Shown: positions 9,046 through 18,579, counted from the first letter of the stretch. The stretch is DNA of 64,000 bases from Opitutaceae bacterium TAV5 (GCA_000242935.3 CP007053.1:5813001-5877000), one strand, 5' to 3'. Translations and numbers: made by a program. Notes: a model not told the origin generated them from the letters alone.

Positions 9046-10512
9046 ATGATTCCTCCTGCGCCTGCCACTGACATGCCTGCCGGCCAATCTGTCACCGCAG
9101 CCTCCTCCGCGCCGTCAATGCCGGAGCCGGCGAAGGAGGCTGGCCCGTCGTCGGCGAAAACCTGGAAGATCGGCACGCTGACCTACACGTCGGCGGGGCT
9201 GGCGGCGTTGTTTTGCTGGCTGTTGTTCGGCGACTTTGCGTGGTCGATGCGCGATCGCTCGGTGGGGCCGATGTCGGCGTGGTACCTGAAGCAGCTCGGT
9301 GTGCCCAATCTGCTGTTCGGGCTCATCATCAGTTCGTTTCCGGCGCTGATCGGGCTGATTCTGGTGCCGGTGATCAGCGTGAAGTCCGACCGGCATCGCG
9401 GACGGTGGGGACGGCGGATTCCGTTCCTGCTCGTCACAACGCCGATCGCCGCCTTCGGCATGCTCGGGATCGCGTTCACATCATTTCTCGCCCGGCAGGC
9501 TCATGGTTTTTTCCCGGACGCGAGCGAGATGGCGGTGGCGGTGATCTGCTTTGGCGTGTTCTGGGCGGCGTTCGAGTTTGCCTCGATCACGGGGCAGGCG
9601 GTGTTCAACGGGCTGATCAACGACGTGGTGCCGAAAGCGATGCTCGGGCGGTTCTTCGGGCTTTTCCGCGCCGTGAGCCTGATCGACGGTATCATTTTCA
9701 ATTACTGGATCATGGGGCATATTCCCACCCACTTTACCCTGATCCTTGCCATCATCGGCATCTTCTACGGAGCGGCTTTCCTGTGGGTGTGTTTCAAGGT
9801 AAAGGAAGGCGACTACCCGCCGGTGGCCTCCGGGGTGAGGGCGGATGGAAAGAACGGAGTCAAGGGTGCGCTGGCGAGCAGGTTCGCGGGTGTGCGGCAG
9901 TATTTTAGGGAATGTTTCACCAATCCGTACTACGTATCCGTTTTTGTGATGCTGACGACGGCGGCGCTTTCGTTCGGTCCGGTCAACACGTTTGCGATTC
10001 CCTATGCGCGCAGCCTCGACATGAGCATGGCGGCTTACGGGAAATGCCTGGCACTGACGTTCTGCATTTCACTTTTCCTGTCGTATTTCATCGGCTGGCT
10101 GTCCGACGTGTTTCACCCGATCCGGGTGACGATGGCGGCGCTGGTCGGCTATGCGGCGATCTCGGTGTGGGGAGCGCTGTTTGCGAACACCGCGGAGGCG
10201 TTCGCGGTGGGGTTTGTGCTGCACGGCACGGTGTCGGGCGCTTACGTGACGAGCGCGGCCTCGCTCGGGCAGCGGCTGTACCCGCATTCGCGATTTGCCC
10301 AGTTCGCTTCGGCGGCGGGCGTGTGCCTTTCGCTTTTCACGATGGCGCTGGGCCCGGCGGTCGGCGTGGTGATCGACGTGTCGGGCAACATCTATCGCTA
10401 CACCTTCGCCATCGGCGGGTGCCTGACGTTGGTGGCGCTCGGCGCGGCGGTGTATGTTTACGGCAAGTTCATGAAGCTCGGCGGACCGAAGGGCTACACG
10501 CCCCCGGAGTGA
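9046..10512 (+). CDS. MFS sugar transporter (cassette A)
   Basis: A 488-residue major facilitator with about 12 predicted membrane helices, resembling glycoside-pentoside-hexuronide or SLC45-type symporters. The loop between helices 2 and 3 has the MFS motif SDRHRGRWGRRIPF. The conserved block WSMRDRSVGPM follows helix 1. The ATG at 9046 is chosen because the longer frame to 8920 runs through the REP-like hairpin and gives a low-complexity Arg-rich leader. The first 45 residues are Pro/Ser/Ala-rich and unlike its two paralogues (28371 and 40704), whereas the rest is strongly alike. It probably imports the oligosaccharides or sugars released by the lyase. Its 3' end overlaps the convergent epimerase gene by 19 bp. 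Confidence 0.9.
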   Translation: MIPPAPATDMPAGQSVTAASSAPSMPEPAKEAGPSSAKTWKIGTLTYTSAGLAALFCWLLFGDFAWSMRDRSVGPMSAWYLKQLGVPNLLFGLIISSFPALIGLILVPVISVKSDRHRGRWGRRIPFLLVTTPIAAFGMLGIAFTSFLARQAHGFFPDASEMAVAVICFGVFWAAFEFASITGQAVFNGLINDVVPKAMLGRFFGLFRAVSLIDGIIFNYWIMGHIPTHFTLILAIIGIFYGAAFLWVCFKVKEGDYPPVASGVRADGKNGVKGALASRFAGVRQYFRECFTNPYYVSVFVMLTTAALSFGPVNTFAIPYARSLDMSMAAYGKCLALTFCISLFLSYFIGWLSDVFHPIRVTMAALVGYAAISVWGALFANTAEAFAVGFVLHGTVSGAYVTSAASLGQRLYPHSRFAQFASAAGVCLSLFTMALGPAVGVVIDVSGNIYRYTFAIGGCLTLVALGAAVYVYGKFMKLGGPKGYTPPE

Positions 10513-11810
10513 GCCGGGCGGCCGGCGTCGATGGAATCGTCGCCGGCGAGCATGCGCTCGACGGACTGCCAGGCGAGGAGCTGCATGCGGGGGAGGTGGA
10601 AGCAGCCTTTGTACATCGTTCCCTTGACCCGGGTGGAGAGGGAGCCGTCACGATGGAGGTAGCCGAACCATTCGCCATGTTTGCTGTCGGGAAAGTGCGA
10701 ATACGTCCAGTCATGGACTTTTGCATGCCAGTCGGCGAAGCGGGGTTCGCCGGTCAGTTCGGCGGCGAGGAGCGTGGCGATGACGGCTTCGTTGTGCGGC
10801 CACCAGAATTTCATGTCGTGCCAGTATTCCGTGCAGGGGAGGCCGCGGGCGTCGCGAAAATAGAAGATACCGCCGTGTTCCCGGTCCCAGCCGAGTTCGA
10901 GCGACCAGTCGATGATCTGCGCGCCGAGGCGGACGAGATCGCCGGCCTCTTCGCCAGTCCGCCGACGCTGCCGCGCTTCCTCGAGGATAAACCAGCCGGC
11001 CTCGATGGAATGGCCGGGGTTGACGCAGCGGCCGTCGAGGTTGTCGATAAAGCCGCCGTCAGGGGAGACGGTTTCGAGGACGCAGCGGAGTTCCGGTTTG
11101 ACGAAGTCGGTGGTGATTTCCCGGATGCACTCGTCGATGAGTCGCTCACACTGCGCGGTGATCCGGGAAGAGACGCCGGTGTTGGCAGCCCGGCTGTGCT
11201 TGCGCAGCTCCTGCGCGGTGACGAGCAGGATCATGGGCATGGCGAGACCTTTCATCGGACGCGTGGCGGGATCGGTTTTCGGGGGGAGCGCGCCGGGTGT
11301 GCGGTGGCGGTGCAGAACCTGTTCGAGAAGGGCGGAGGCGTCCCCGATTTTTTGCGGCTCACCGGCGGCGCGTCCGAAAGCCGCGAGGGCAATGATGGCG
11401 AAACATTCGGAGAACTGGTAGCGGCGTTTGCGAAGCGGACGGCCTTCGCGGGTGACGGAGTAGAACATGCGGCCATCGGCATCAAAGCAGTGACGTTCGA
11501 TGAACTCCACGCCGCTGCGGGCCCAGGCGAGCCATTCGGAGCGGCGGAGGAAAGGAGCGGTTTCGAGAAAAGCGGTGGCGAGCGTCCAGGCCATGCGCCC
11601 CTGGAACCAGACGGATTTGTCGGTCTGGAGCAGGGAGCCGTCCTGGTCGAGGCAGGTAAAATAGCCGCCGTATTCGGCATCGACAGCCCGGGGAAACCAG
11701 AATGGCAGCGTGTCGGCGAGGAGTCCGTCGCGATAGACGTTGCGGAGGTGCTCCAGGCGTTCACGGGAGAAAGGCACGGGAAGAAGGGCGGCAGATATGG
11801 CAGCAGGCAT
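10494..11810 (-). CDS. AGE-family (N-acylglucosamine 2-epimerase-like) epimerase/isomerase
   Basis: A 438-residue cytosolic alpha/alpha-barrel protein of the N-acylglucosamine 2-epimerase/cellobiose 2-epimerase family. It shows KSVWFQGRMAWTLA near the N terminus, NPGHSIEAGWF, KFWWPHNEA and KGCFHLPRMQL, the segments that line the active site and carry the catalytic His residues in this family. It epimerises or isomerises sugars at C2. A palindrome matching the AraR-like operator (11816-11831) begins 6 bp before the ATG, leaving no room for a normal ribosome binding site. Either the message is almost leaderless or translation begins at an inner codon. This places the gene in the putative GntR regulon. 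Confidence 0.85.
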   Translation of the reverse strand: MPAAISAALLPVPFSRERLEHLRNVYRDGLLADTLPFWFPRAVDAEYGGYFTCLDQDGSLLQTDKSVWFQGRMAWTLATAFLETAPFLRRSEWLAWARSGVEFIERHCFDADGRMFYSVTREGRPLRKRRYQFSECFAIIALAAFGRAAGEPQKIGDASALLEQVLHRHRTPGALPPKTDPATRPMKGLAMPMILLVTAQELRKHSRAANTGVSSRITAQCERLIDECIREITTDFVKPELRCVLETVSPDGGFIDNLDGRCVNPGHSIEAGWFILEEARQRRRTGEEAGDLVRLGAQIIDWSLELGWDREHGGIFYFRDARGLPCTEYWHDMKFWWPHNEAVIATLLAAELTGEPRFADWHAKVHDWTYSHFPDSKHGEWFGYLHRDGSLSTRVKGTMYKGCFHLPRMQLLAWQSVERMLAGDDSIDAGRPAHSGGV

Positions 11811-11815
11811 GGTGA

Positions 11816-11831
11816 ATTTGTAGTGACAAAT
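11816..11831 (-). promoter_or_regulatory. AraR-like operator at the epimerase start
   Basis: ATTTGTAGTGACAAAT has perfect arms ATTTGT/ACAAAT around a 4-base spacer. On the coding (minus) strand the core is TTGTCACTACAA, one base from the consensus TTGTARNTACAA of the other sites. Confidence 0.6.
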
Positions 11832-11919
11832 TTATCAACAGGATCTACCTGATGAATCGCGGCAAGGACTCAATCCCGAATTCGGAAAACGCGGGCGGGG
11901 TCTCTGTCCCGACCTGCCT

Positions 11920-12522
11920 ATGAACGCTCTCCTCAGTATCTACCTGAAAATGATGGTCCTCTACACCCCCTTTTTCGGGTTGTCGTGTTTTCTGGCGCTG
12001 ACGCGGGACCGCGGGCTGGCGGAACGCCGGCGCATGGCCTGGCAGGTGGCACTGGCGGTGCTGGTTTCCAGCGTGGTGCTGTTCCTGTTCGGGCGGATCA
12101 TCTTCACGCTTTTCGGGATCACGGCGGACGCGTTCCGGATCGGGGCCGGGAGCGTGTTGTTCCTTTCGGCGCTGGGCATGGCGCAGGGGAAACTGTCGGT
12201 GGAGGACAGGGAGGGGGTGCGCGGGATCGTTATCGTGCCGCTGACCATTCCGTTGATCGTCGGGCCGGGGACGATCGGCGCGTTGCTGGTGATGGGGGTG
12301 AACCAGACGTTCGAGGTGCGGATGGTGTCGCTGGCCGGCATCGCGCTGGCCGGGGCAACGATCGGACTGATGTTGTTTCTCTCGGACCGGATCAGCCGCC
12401 TGCTCGGGCCGCAGGGGCTGCAAATCCTGGGCCGTCTGACCGGGCTGTTTGTCTGCGCGCTGGCGGCCCAGATCATTTTCACCGGAATACAGGGCTATTT
12501 CCCGATGACGGCAGGGAGGTAA
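11920..12522 (+). CDS. MarC-family integral membrane protein
   Basis: A 200-residue inner-membrane protein with about six hydrophobic helices. The family signature PLTIPLIVGPGTIG is near residue 107. The length is typical for MarC/YhgN proteins, whose function is not established; the old name suggested multiple antibiotic resistance but this was withdrawn. The last 44 bp overlap the 3' end of the convergent oxidoreductase gene. It is probably unrelated to the surrounding sugar genes. Confidence 0.88.
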   Translation: MNALLSIYLKMMVLYTPFFGLSCFLALTRDRGLAERRRMAWQVALAVLVSSVVLFLFGRIIFTLFGITADAFRIGAGSVLFLSALGMAQGKLSVEDREGVRGIVIVPLTIPLIVGPGTIGALLVMGVNQTFEVRMVSLAGIALAGATIGLMLFLSDRISRLLGPQGLQILGRLTGLFVCALAAQIIFTGIQGYFPMTAGR

Positions 12523-13777
12523 TGGCAGGAAAGGACGCGCTTTCAGGCCCCGTCGTGATTCCGGCGTCCGCCCACAGCGGCGTGTAGTCGAAAACGCGTC
12601 CGGTATCCTGGGCTTCATCGACCCCGAAACAGCTCACCGCGGCGCGCAGTCCGTCGTCGAGAGTCGCCAGAGGCGGCGCGCCTTCGGTCATGGCAAGGGC
12701 AAGCTGCCGCGCCATGTGGTCGTCGCCACCGTAGTGCCCGAGGCCGGTCTCCCGGTTGAGGTCGATGATCACGGGTTTCGTATCGAAGCCGATTTTTTTG
12801 TATTCGATCAGGCCGGTACAAGCGTCGGCGCGCAGGGAGCCTTCGGCGCCGAGCAGGTAAAGACGGCGCTCGGTCAGGGCGGCGTTGCAGTTGGTGTGAA
12901 AGGTGGCACGCGCTCCGGACGCGTACTCGAGGATGACAACCTGGTTGTCCACAATCGAGGCGCCCTCGGAAAACGGGTCTTCCGGCGCGGCGTTTTCCAC
13001 GGTGCGGTAGGCGGGTTTGCCGTCCTTGTCGGAGCCGAGACGCTCGGCGAAATGGCGGTTCCCGGGGCGGAAGAAATCGCGTCCGCCAAAGCTCGCGGCC
13101 CGTACCGGAAGACTGCCGGTGAGCCAGTTCACGATGTCGAAATCGTGACAGCATTTTTCGAGCAGGTGGGTGCCGGCGCGGTCGCGGTGACGCCGCCAGT
13201 TTCCGTGAATGTAGCCGCCGTGGTTGAAGCCGAGCGTTTCGTTGAATTCGAAGGAAATGAGGCGTCCGATCGTGCCGGCGTCCAGCAGTTCCCTGACGCG
13301 CCGGTAAAGGCTCGTGTAGCGGAGCACCAGGCCGAAAAAGAAACGCCGTCCCTTGACCGGGTCGCCAGCTTCCGCGTCGCGCAACGCGTGCCGCATGCGC
13401 AGGCAGTCGGTCAGCGTGGTGGCGAGCGGTTTTTCGCAAAACACCCGCTTGCCCGCCCGGAGCGCGGCCACGGCCTGGTCGGCATGGACGTTGTTCCACG
13501 AACCGATCATCACCCAGTCCACCCCGGCTTTTTGCAGGAGCGTATCCGAATCCGGATACAATTCCGTATCCAGGCGGAGTTCGCGCCGCATCCGCTCCAT
13601 CATGGCGGGGGAGGGATCGGCGAGGGCCGTGACGGTAATGAGGCCGGCGGAGGCCGCGTCCGCCTTGAGCAGGTTGCCTGCCACTGCCCGCATCCGGGAT
13701 CCGCAGCCGATGATCCCCACCCGGACCGGTGTGGCCGGGGGGCGGATTGTGTCCGGTGAGTGTGAAGAATGGTTCAT
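12479..13777 (-). CDS. Gfo/Idh/MocA family oxidoreductase
   Basis: A 432-residue NAD(P)-dependent oxidoreductase. The Rossmann motif VGIIGCGSRMRAVAGN is at the N terminus; the conserved CEKPLATT motif carries the lysine used in catalysis. A C-terminal alpha/beta domain contains the ligand-contacting block HLLEKCCHDFDIVNWL. Members oxidise or reduce sugars and inositols. The ATG at 13777 is preferred over the in-frame ATG at 13834. The latter would overlap the divergent AraC gene and adds 19 residues without family similarity. The gene reads away from the AraC regulator with only 34 bp between the starts, so the two may share control. Confidence 0.87.
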   Translation of the reverse strand: MNHSSHSPDTIRPPATPVRVGIIGCGSRMRAVAGNLLKADAASAGLITVTALADPSPAMMERMRRELRLDTELYPDSDTLLQKAGVDWVMIGSWNNVHADQAVAALRAGKRVFCEKPLATTLTDCLRMRHALRDAEAGDPVKGRRFFFGLVLRYTSLYRRVRELLDAGTIGRLISFEFNETLGFNHGGYIHGNWRRHRDRAGTHLLEKCCHDFDIVNWLTGSLPVRAASFGGRDFFRPGNRHFAERLGSDKDGKPAYRTVENAAPEDPFSEGASIVDNQVVILEYASGARATFHTNCNAALTERRLYLLGAEGSLRADACTGLIEYKKIGFDTKPVIIDLNRETGLGHYGGDDHMARQLALAMTEGAPPLATLDDGLRAAVSCFGVDEAQDTGRVFDYTPLWADAGITTGPESASFPAITSLPSSGNSPVFR

Positions 13778-13811
13778 TTCGTGAGTATAGACTGGCGATT
13801 GTTGGACCAAA

Positions 13812-14753
13812 ATGGCTGTTCTGGTGAAAAACATACCGAAACCGATGCTCTCTTCCGCGAATGACTCCTCCCGCCTGGCCGATGCCTGCCGACGCCTGCC
13901 GGCGCCCGAAAGCTATTTCGACGGCGTGCGGCGAACGCGGGCGGACCTGCCGGACAATATCCTTCTGTTTCAACGTGATGCCGGCCACCGGCGGACGATG
14001 TCGGGAATCGGCTCGCGCGCCAGGGTGCGCGACATCCATCACCGCCACATCCTGATCACCAGCTTGCGGGGCGAGGGACGGGTGATCGTCAACGGCCGGG
14101 CGCACGTCGTGCGGCCGGGGCGCTGTGTGCTGGTCCTTCCGTATCAGTTTCACCATTACTCCCGGTTGCCCGCCGAAGGGTTTTTGTGGATGTTCGTGAC
14201 TTTTGACATCGACCGTTTGCCGAAGGCCTTGACCGAAGGGGCGGTGCGCAAGGTCCCCGAAGGATTTGAGCGGGAGCTGCTGGCTCTGGCGGATGTTTTT
14301 CTGGCAGCACGCGGCGAAAGGTCCGCAGTGAGGGGGGACGATGCCGGGGACGTGCTGTCATGGCGGCTGGCCCTGCTGCTTTCCCTGCTGGCGAGCGGGG
14401 GCAAAAAGGTGCGGGCGGAATCCCTCCGGCGCTCGGCCGGGGCGGAGCAGCTCCTGATGCGGGTGCATGCCATCGTCAGCGCGAATTTCGACCGTCATCT
14501 GACCACGGAAGAGATCGCCGGGAAAGCGGGCGTCTCGGAAAGTCATCTGAGGTCGCTGTTCAGAAAGGCGGCAGGCATGGGGCTGGGGCGGTTCCAGCGC
14601 ACCCTGCGTTTGCAGCATGCGGCGATGTTGCTGACCCGGGGCGGGCTGACCGTCGCCGGGACGGCGGAGGCCTGCGGATGGGATACGCCGTTCTCTTTCA
14701 GCCGGGCCTTTCGCAAGTTCTGGGGACGGCCGCCGAAAAAATTCGGCCGGTGA
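13812..14753 (+). CDS. AraC-family transcriptional regulator
   Basis: A 313-residue regulator. The N-terminal half is an AraC-type cupin sensor (HHRHILITSLRGEGRVIVNG, then RPGRCVLVLPYQFHHYS). The C-terminal 100 residues are the double helix-turn-helix: HLTTEEIAGKAGVSESHL and the second helix pair near AGTAEACGWDTPFSFSRAFR. A downstream ATG at 13845 is an alternative start. It is divergent from the Gfo/Idh/MocA gene, the usual arrangement of a regulator and its target, so it may control that gene in response to a sugar (inference). Confidence 0.9.
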   Translation: MAVLVKNIPKPMLSSANDSSRLADACRRLPAPESYFDGVRRTRADLPDNILLFQRDAGHRRTMSGIGSRARVRDIHHRHILITSLRGEGRVIVNGRAHVVRPGRCVLVLPYQFHHYSRLPAEGFLWMFVTFDIDRLPKALTEGAVRKVPEGFERELLALADVFLAARGERSAVRGDDAGDVLSWRLALLLSLLASGGKKVRAESLRRSAGAEQLLMRVHAIVSANFDRHLTTEEIAGKAGVSESHLRSLFRKAAGMGLGRFQRTLRLQHAAMLLTRGGLTVAGTAEACGWDTPFSFSRAFRKFWGRPPKKFGR

Positions 14754-14781
14754 GTGTCGGCCCGCCCGACAAACTCTCCAC

Positions 14782-14793
14782 TTGTAGCTACAT
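14782..14793 (+). promoter_or_regulatory. AraR-like operator upstream of the GntR-type regulator
   Basis: TTGTAGCTACAT lies 6 bp before the ATG at 14800 (27 bp before the alternative ATG at 14821). It matches the palindrome found at 11818, 17267, 21629 and 21698. The position suggests autoregulation. Confidence 0.6.
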
Positions 14794-14799
14794 TAAAAA

Positions 14800-15978
14800 A
14801 TGGATTCAGTTGGCCGGCATATGAAAAAAAACGACACCTCCGGACAGGCATCGGGGAAAAATGAAAAGTCCCGGAACTCGGCCAAGCATGAGCTGGTCGC
14901 CTCGGTGTTGCGGAAGGAGATTCTTGAAGCGGGCATCGCTCCGGGGGCGCGGCTCGCGTCGGAGGGCGAGTTGTGCGAACGTTTCAATTCGAGTCGGGGC
15001 CCCATCCGGCAGGCGCTGGCGACGCTGGAGCGCGAGGCGCTGATCTATCGGGTGCAGGGGGCGGGAAGTTTTGTCGCCGAGCGCAAGGAAGGCGAGGGAG
15101 GGCATGGACGGAAGCGGCAACGCATCACGGTGGTGCTGGGTTTCGGCACCGACGCGGTGGCGGTGGGCGTGGGCGCGGAGCTGATCGAGGGGCTCAACCG
15201 GGCGCGGCGCGAGATCGCCCCGCGGGCGCAACTGGCCTTCGAATTCGGCTTCGAGCATCTGGAGAGGTTTCTGAACGCATCGCCGGTGCAGATCCAGGCG
15301 GAGTGCGACGGACTGCTGGTGCTGCCGGTGAGCGATGCGGACATGGAGTTGACGCGCATGCTCGTCTCCCGTCGCGTGCCTGTCGTCGGGTGTTTCCGCA
15401 AGGTGGAGGGGGCCGACATCCCGCAGGTTTATATCGACCAGGACGAAGGCGCGGTCCGGGCAACGGAGTTCCTGTTGCGGTACGGGCACCGGAAGATCAG
15501 CCTGCTCACGGCGCTGGGGGAAAATTACGAGCCGCGCTACGATGCGGCGCACCGCCTCAACGGCTACCGCGCGGCCTTCGACCGGATGGGCGTGCCGGTG
15601 GATCGCACGATGCTGGTGGAGTCGACGCTGTCGATGGATTCGGTGATGACGGTGGTCACACAATTGCTGGAACGCCCGCCGGGGGAGCGACCGACGGCGC
15701 TGATGGTGGGCGGCATCCTGTTGCTGGCGCCGTGCCTGGTGGCGATTCACCGGCTGGGGCTGCGCGTGCCGGAAGATCTGTCGGTCGTGGCATTCGACGA
15801 TTCCCAGCACGCGCAGTTTCACGCGCCGCCGCTCACGGTGGTGAGCCAGCGCGCCGACAAGGCGGCGCGGGCGGCGTTGAAAGTGTTGCTCGACCGGATT
15901 GCGGGCGGCGCGGGCGAAAACGTGCAACTGGCGATCAAGCCGGAGCTGATCCTGCGCGATTCCTGCCAGCCGCTGTGA
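14800..15978 (+). CDS. AraR-like chimeric regulator: GntR head, LacI-type sensor
   Basis: A 392-residue protein. Residues about 30-95 are a GntR winged helix-turn-helix (LRKEILEAGIAPGARLASEG, then SSRGPIRQALATLEREALI and the wing GAGSFVAERK). Residues about 105-390 are a LacI/GalR periplasmic-binding-like domain ending in VSQRADKAARAALKVLLDRI. B. subtilis AraR has this same build and binds palindromes related to ATTTGTNCGTACAAAT. The palindrome family in this window has that half-site (TTGTA/TACAA), which supports calling this protein the cognate regulator (inference). An in-frame ATG at 14821 may be the true start. Effector: probably a sugar, unknown. Confidence 0.87.
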   Translation: MDSVGRHMKKNDTSGQASGKNEKSRNSAKHELVASVLRKEILEAGIAPGARLASEGELCERFNSSRGPIRQALATLEREALIYRVQGAGSFVAERKEGEGGHGRKRQRITVVLGFGTDAVAVGVGAELIEGLNRARREIAPRAQLAFEFGFEHLERFLNASPVQIQAECDGLLVLPVSDADMELTRMLVSRRVPVVGCFRKVEGADIPQVYIDQDEGAVRATEFLLRYGHRKISLLTALGENYEPRYDAAHRLNGYRAAFDRMGVPVDRTMLVESTLSMDSVMTVVTQLLERPPGERPTALMVGGILLLAPCLVAIHRLGLRVPEDLSVVAFDDSQHAQFHAPPLTVVSQRADKAARAALKVLLDRIAGGAGENVQLAIKPELILRDSCQPL

Positions 15979-16015
15979 GGGGAAGGGCAGAGGGCGGGGG
16001 AAACATCCGATTTTC

Positions 16016-17122
16016 ATGTCGATCATTTCACAGTTCAGCCGTCCTGCGTATGAAAATACCGGGCGGGATCACGGATTGCGTCCGGTAATCCCGACGGAAA
16101 CACGAACGACTGCGGCAGAGACGTGGGAGCGGGCGTTGCGTCCGGCCCTGCGGCGCGAGTGGCTGGCGCGGCTGGGCGCGCCGTCGTATTCGCGAGGAGA
16201 TTACGATCCGGCCGCGGAGCGGATTTCGGAGCAGGAGGAACCGGAATTTCGCCTGGAAGTGTATCGCCAGCCGACCGGGCCGGGCATGGCGCAGATCGTC
16301 ATCGTGCTGCACCCGCGATTTCCGGCGGGCGGCGGCGCGGGTCCGAATCCTTGCGCGGTGGTGCCGTTTTATCACGCCGAGCGGTCAGCCGGATTTGTCG
16401 TCGGCGGGGCGCGACGCGGAGGCCGGCTGGAGCGCGATGCGGACCTGCGCGAGGTGGTTCCGCTGGGGCTGCATCTGGTGCGTCTGGGGCTGACGGTGGC
16501 GTGCGTCGAGGCTTTTCCCTTCAACACGGTGGAGGCGCCGCCGGCGGCGGAGCTGGAGGCCGATCCGTTTGCGTGGTGGCGCGCGGCGGCGGCGCGATTG
16601 CGCCGGGACCAGCCGGCGTGGACGGGGCTCGGGCGACTGGTGCACGACACGTCGCGAGCCGTGGATTTGCTGCTCGCGCAACCGGGCATCGATTCCGCCC
16701 GCGTGCTGGCGACGGGGCACTCGCTGGGAGGGAAAATGGCGTTCTTCACCGGAGCGCTCGACGAGCGCATCGGCGCGGTCATCGGATCGGACTTCGGTCT
16801 GCCGTGGCGATCGACCAACTGGCACGAACCCTGGTATCTCGGCGACCGCGTGCCGGCGGACGACCACGGACCGGCGCTGCACGAAGTGCTGGCCCTGCTG
16901 GCGCCGAGGCCGTTTTTCCTCGTGGCGGGCGAGACCGACAACCGCGAGAGCTGGCAATACCTGGAGGCGGCGAGGCCCGTGTATGCGCTGTCCGGGGCCG
17001 GGGAGAGGATTGGTTGTATAGATCATTCTTCCGGCCATGCGCCCCCGGTTGCGGCGCTGGAGGTGGCTTATGCGTGGCTGGGCGAAATCTTTGGCCTGCC
17101 CGCACGGCGCTGGCGGGCGTGA
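16016..17122 (+). CDS. Alpha/beta hydrolase, acetylxylan-esterase-like
   Basis: A 368-residue alpha/beta hydrolase without an obvious signal peptide. The nucleophile elbow is GHSLGGKMAF. A possible acid is in AGETDNRES and the His lies in IDHSSGHAPP near the C terminus. The block DFGLPWRSTNWHEPWYLGD is seen in large family-7-type hydrolases and CE15/CE7-like proteins of Verrucomicrobia and Planctomycetes. It would remove ester groups from sugars. The gene begins 37 bp after the AraR-like regulator, so the two could be co-transcribed. The substrate is not visible. Confidence 0.75.
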   Translation: MSIISQFSRPAYENTGRDHGLRPVIPTETRTTAAETWERALRPALRREWLARLGAPSYSRGDYDPAAERISEQEEPEFRLEVYRQPTGPGMAQIVIVLHPRFPAGGGAGPNPCAVVPFYHAERSAGFVVGGARRGGRLERDADLREVVPLGLHLVRLGLTVACVEAFPFNTVEAPPAAELEADPFAWWRAAAARLRRDQPAWTGLGRLVHDTSRAVDLLLAQPGIDSARVLATGHSLGGKMAFFTGALDERIGAVIGSDFGLPWRSTNWHEPWYLGDRVPADDHGPALHEVLALLAPRPFFLVAGETDNRESWQYLEAARPVYALSGAGERIGCIDHSSGHAPPVAALEVAYAWLGEIFGLPARRWRA

Positions 17123-17245
17123 GGCGCGGGCGGGCGACGGGCTTCCCTTTACCGGGTCCCGGTTGACGGGCGATGGCCGGTACCGCTCTCGCAGGATGGG
17201 CAGGGGCAGGTTTGCAGTGTCATCCCGTTTCTTTGCAGGGACCAC

Positions 17246-17278
17246 TTGACATTCATAGGTTTTAAATTGTAACTACAA
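17246..17278 (+). promoter_or_regulatory. Promoter -35 box with overlapping AraR-like operator
   Basis: TTGACA (17246-17251) is followed after 15 bases by the perfect-armed palindrome TTGTAACTACAA (17267-17278). The expected -10 position falls inside the palindrome (candidate TAACTA at 17270). This arrangement suits repression of the operon starting at 17326 and is the same as at 21676-21709. Confidence 0.65.
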
Positions 17279-17325
17279 AAACAGTACCGAGTCATTCACC
17301 GGTTCTGGTGAATTACCTTCAATTT

Positions 17326-18579
17326 ATGAGTTACAGCATCCTGGTGGAAGAAACAGCGAGTGTGGATCTGGTGACGGGTCCGGGCGTGGATGTCCGTGAA
17401 CGGGCTCTCGAGGCAGCCCGACGCGGGCTCGATTTTCTGGTCAGGCACCAGGAAACCGACGAGGGCAGCGCCGAGCACGGACGTTTTGCCTTCATTTACG
17501 ATTGCGCAAAAAACGCCGTCCTTTGCCGGACAACCAACTGGACGACCGGCGTCGCCGTGGAGGCGCTGTTGACCGGCTACCGGACATTCGGGGATGCGCA
17601 CTACCTGGAGGCGGCGAGGCGCGGGGTGGGCTATCTGTGTTCGTTGCAGGAATTTTGTCCGGCGAAACCGCGGCTTTCCGGAACGTTTCATGAGGAAACC
17701 CCGCAGACGCCGGTGTTCCATCCGCGTGATGCGCTGACCGCGGCCTGGGCGCTGCTCGACTGGGCGGAAATTGCGAGTGACGACGAGGCGCGTTTCCGGG
17801 CAAAGGCCTACGCCGACTGGATGATCGCGCATGGCATGGACGGCGGTTATCCGCGCTGGACGGTGAGCTTCGGGACGTTCGACGCCGCGCCGCGCTGGTA
17901 TGGCTCGTTTCACAGCGGCAGCGCGTTTTTCTTCGCCCGGATGTATTCGGTTACGGGTGACGACAGGTATCTCGCGACGATGCGCCGGATTCTTGATCTT
18001 TACAACCGGCTGATGCTGACTCCGGAAGGGCGGGTTCATGTGATCGTGGACGTCGCCCGGAAGACGCCCGTGGGCGACGCGGAGGCGACTTACGGAGAAA
18101 ACTCGCAATTCGTGCCCGTGGGATGGATACGGATGCACGAATACAACGACGATTTCGGCGCGCTGGCAAATGCCGAGGCCTGGCGGCTGACGGGCGAGCG
18201 CGGTTACCTGGAGGCGGCGGAGCGGTTCCTGCGCCACATGATCCGGATACAGCGGGAAGACGGCGGATTCGGGCCGGGCGGGGAAACGGGATTTTCGGTG
18301 CCTGCGGCGGGCGGTAGCGTGCTGCTGGAAATGCTGGCGGCCCGCGCAACAGGGTCGGAATTGCCGATGGAGGAGGCCATCGCGCGAGCGGCGGAGTATG
18401 TGCTGGACTTGCAGGTAAACCGTCCGGGGGAGCCGGCGGACGGGGCGTTCCGTGGCTACACGAACGACTACACGCTCGACCCGAAAATCTGCAACATTCG
18501 CGCAGGAGGCTACGCCATCCTGTCGCTGCTCCGCCTGGCCGGAGCCACGGGGCCGGTCTATTTTCCCGATGTGAGGTAA
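17326..18579 (+). CDS. Alpha/alpha-toroid (six-hairpin) glycan-active enzyme
   Basis: A 417-residue protein, apparently cytosolic, made of helical hairpins (ARRGLDFLVRHQ, ARRGVGYLCSLQ, ATMRRILDLYNRL, AAERFLRHMIRIQ, RAAEYVLDLQ). This is the pattern of six-hairpin glycosidases and terpenoid-cyclase-like toroids. Acidic and aromatic residues cluster in GGYPRWTVSFGTF and HEYNDDFGALANAEAW. I cannot tell whether it is an unsaturated uronyl hydrolase, another glycosidase or an epimerase-like enzyme. The ATG at 17326 is preferred over a codon at 17308. It heads a three-gene run (toroid, AGE-like, CE7 esterase) behind the palindrome at 17267. Confidence 0.7.
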   Translation: MSYSILVEETASVDLVTGPGVDVRERALEAARRGLDFLVRHQETDEGSAEHGRFAFIYDCAKNAVLCRTTNWTTGVAVEALLTGYRTFGDAHYLEAARRGVGYLCSLQEFCPAKPRLSGTFHEETPQTPVFHPRDALTAAWALLDWAEIASDDEARFRAKAYADWMIAHGMDGGYPRWTVSFGTFDAAPRWYGSFHSGSAFFFARMYSVTGDDRYLATMRRILDLYNRLMLTPEGRVHVIVDVARKTPVGDAEATYGENSQFVPVGWIRMHEYNDDFGALANAEAWRLTGERGYLEAAERFLRHMIRIQREDGGFGPGGETGFSVPAAGGSVLLEMLAARATGSELPMEEAIARAAEYVLDLQVNRPGEPADGAFRGYTNDYTLDPKICNIRAGGYAILSLLRLAGATGPVYFPDVR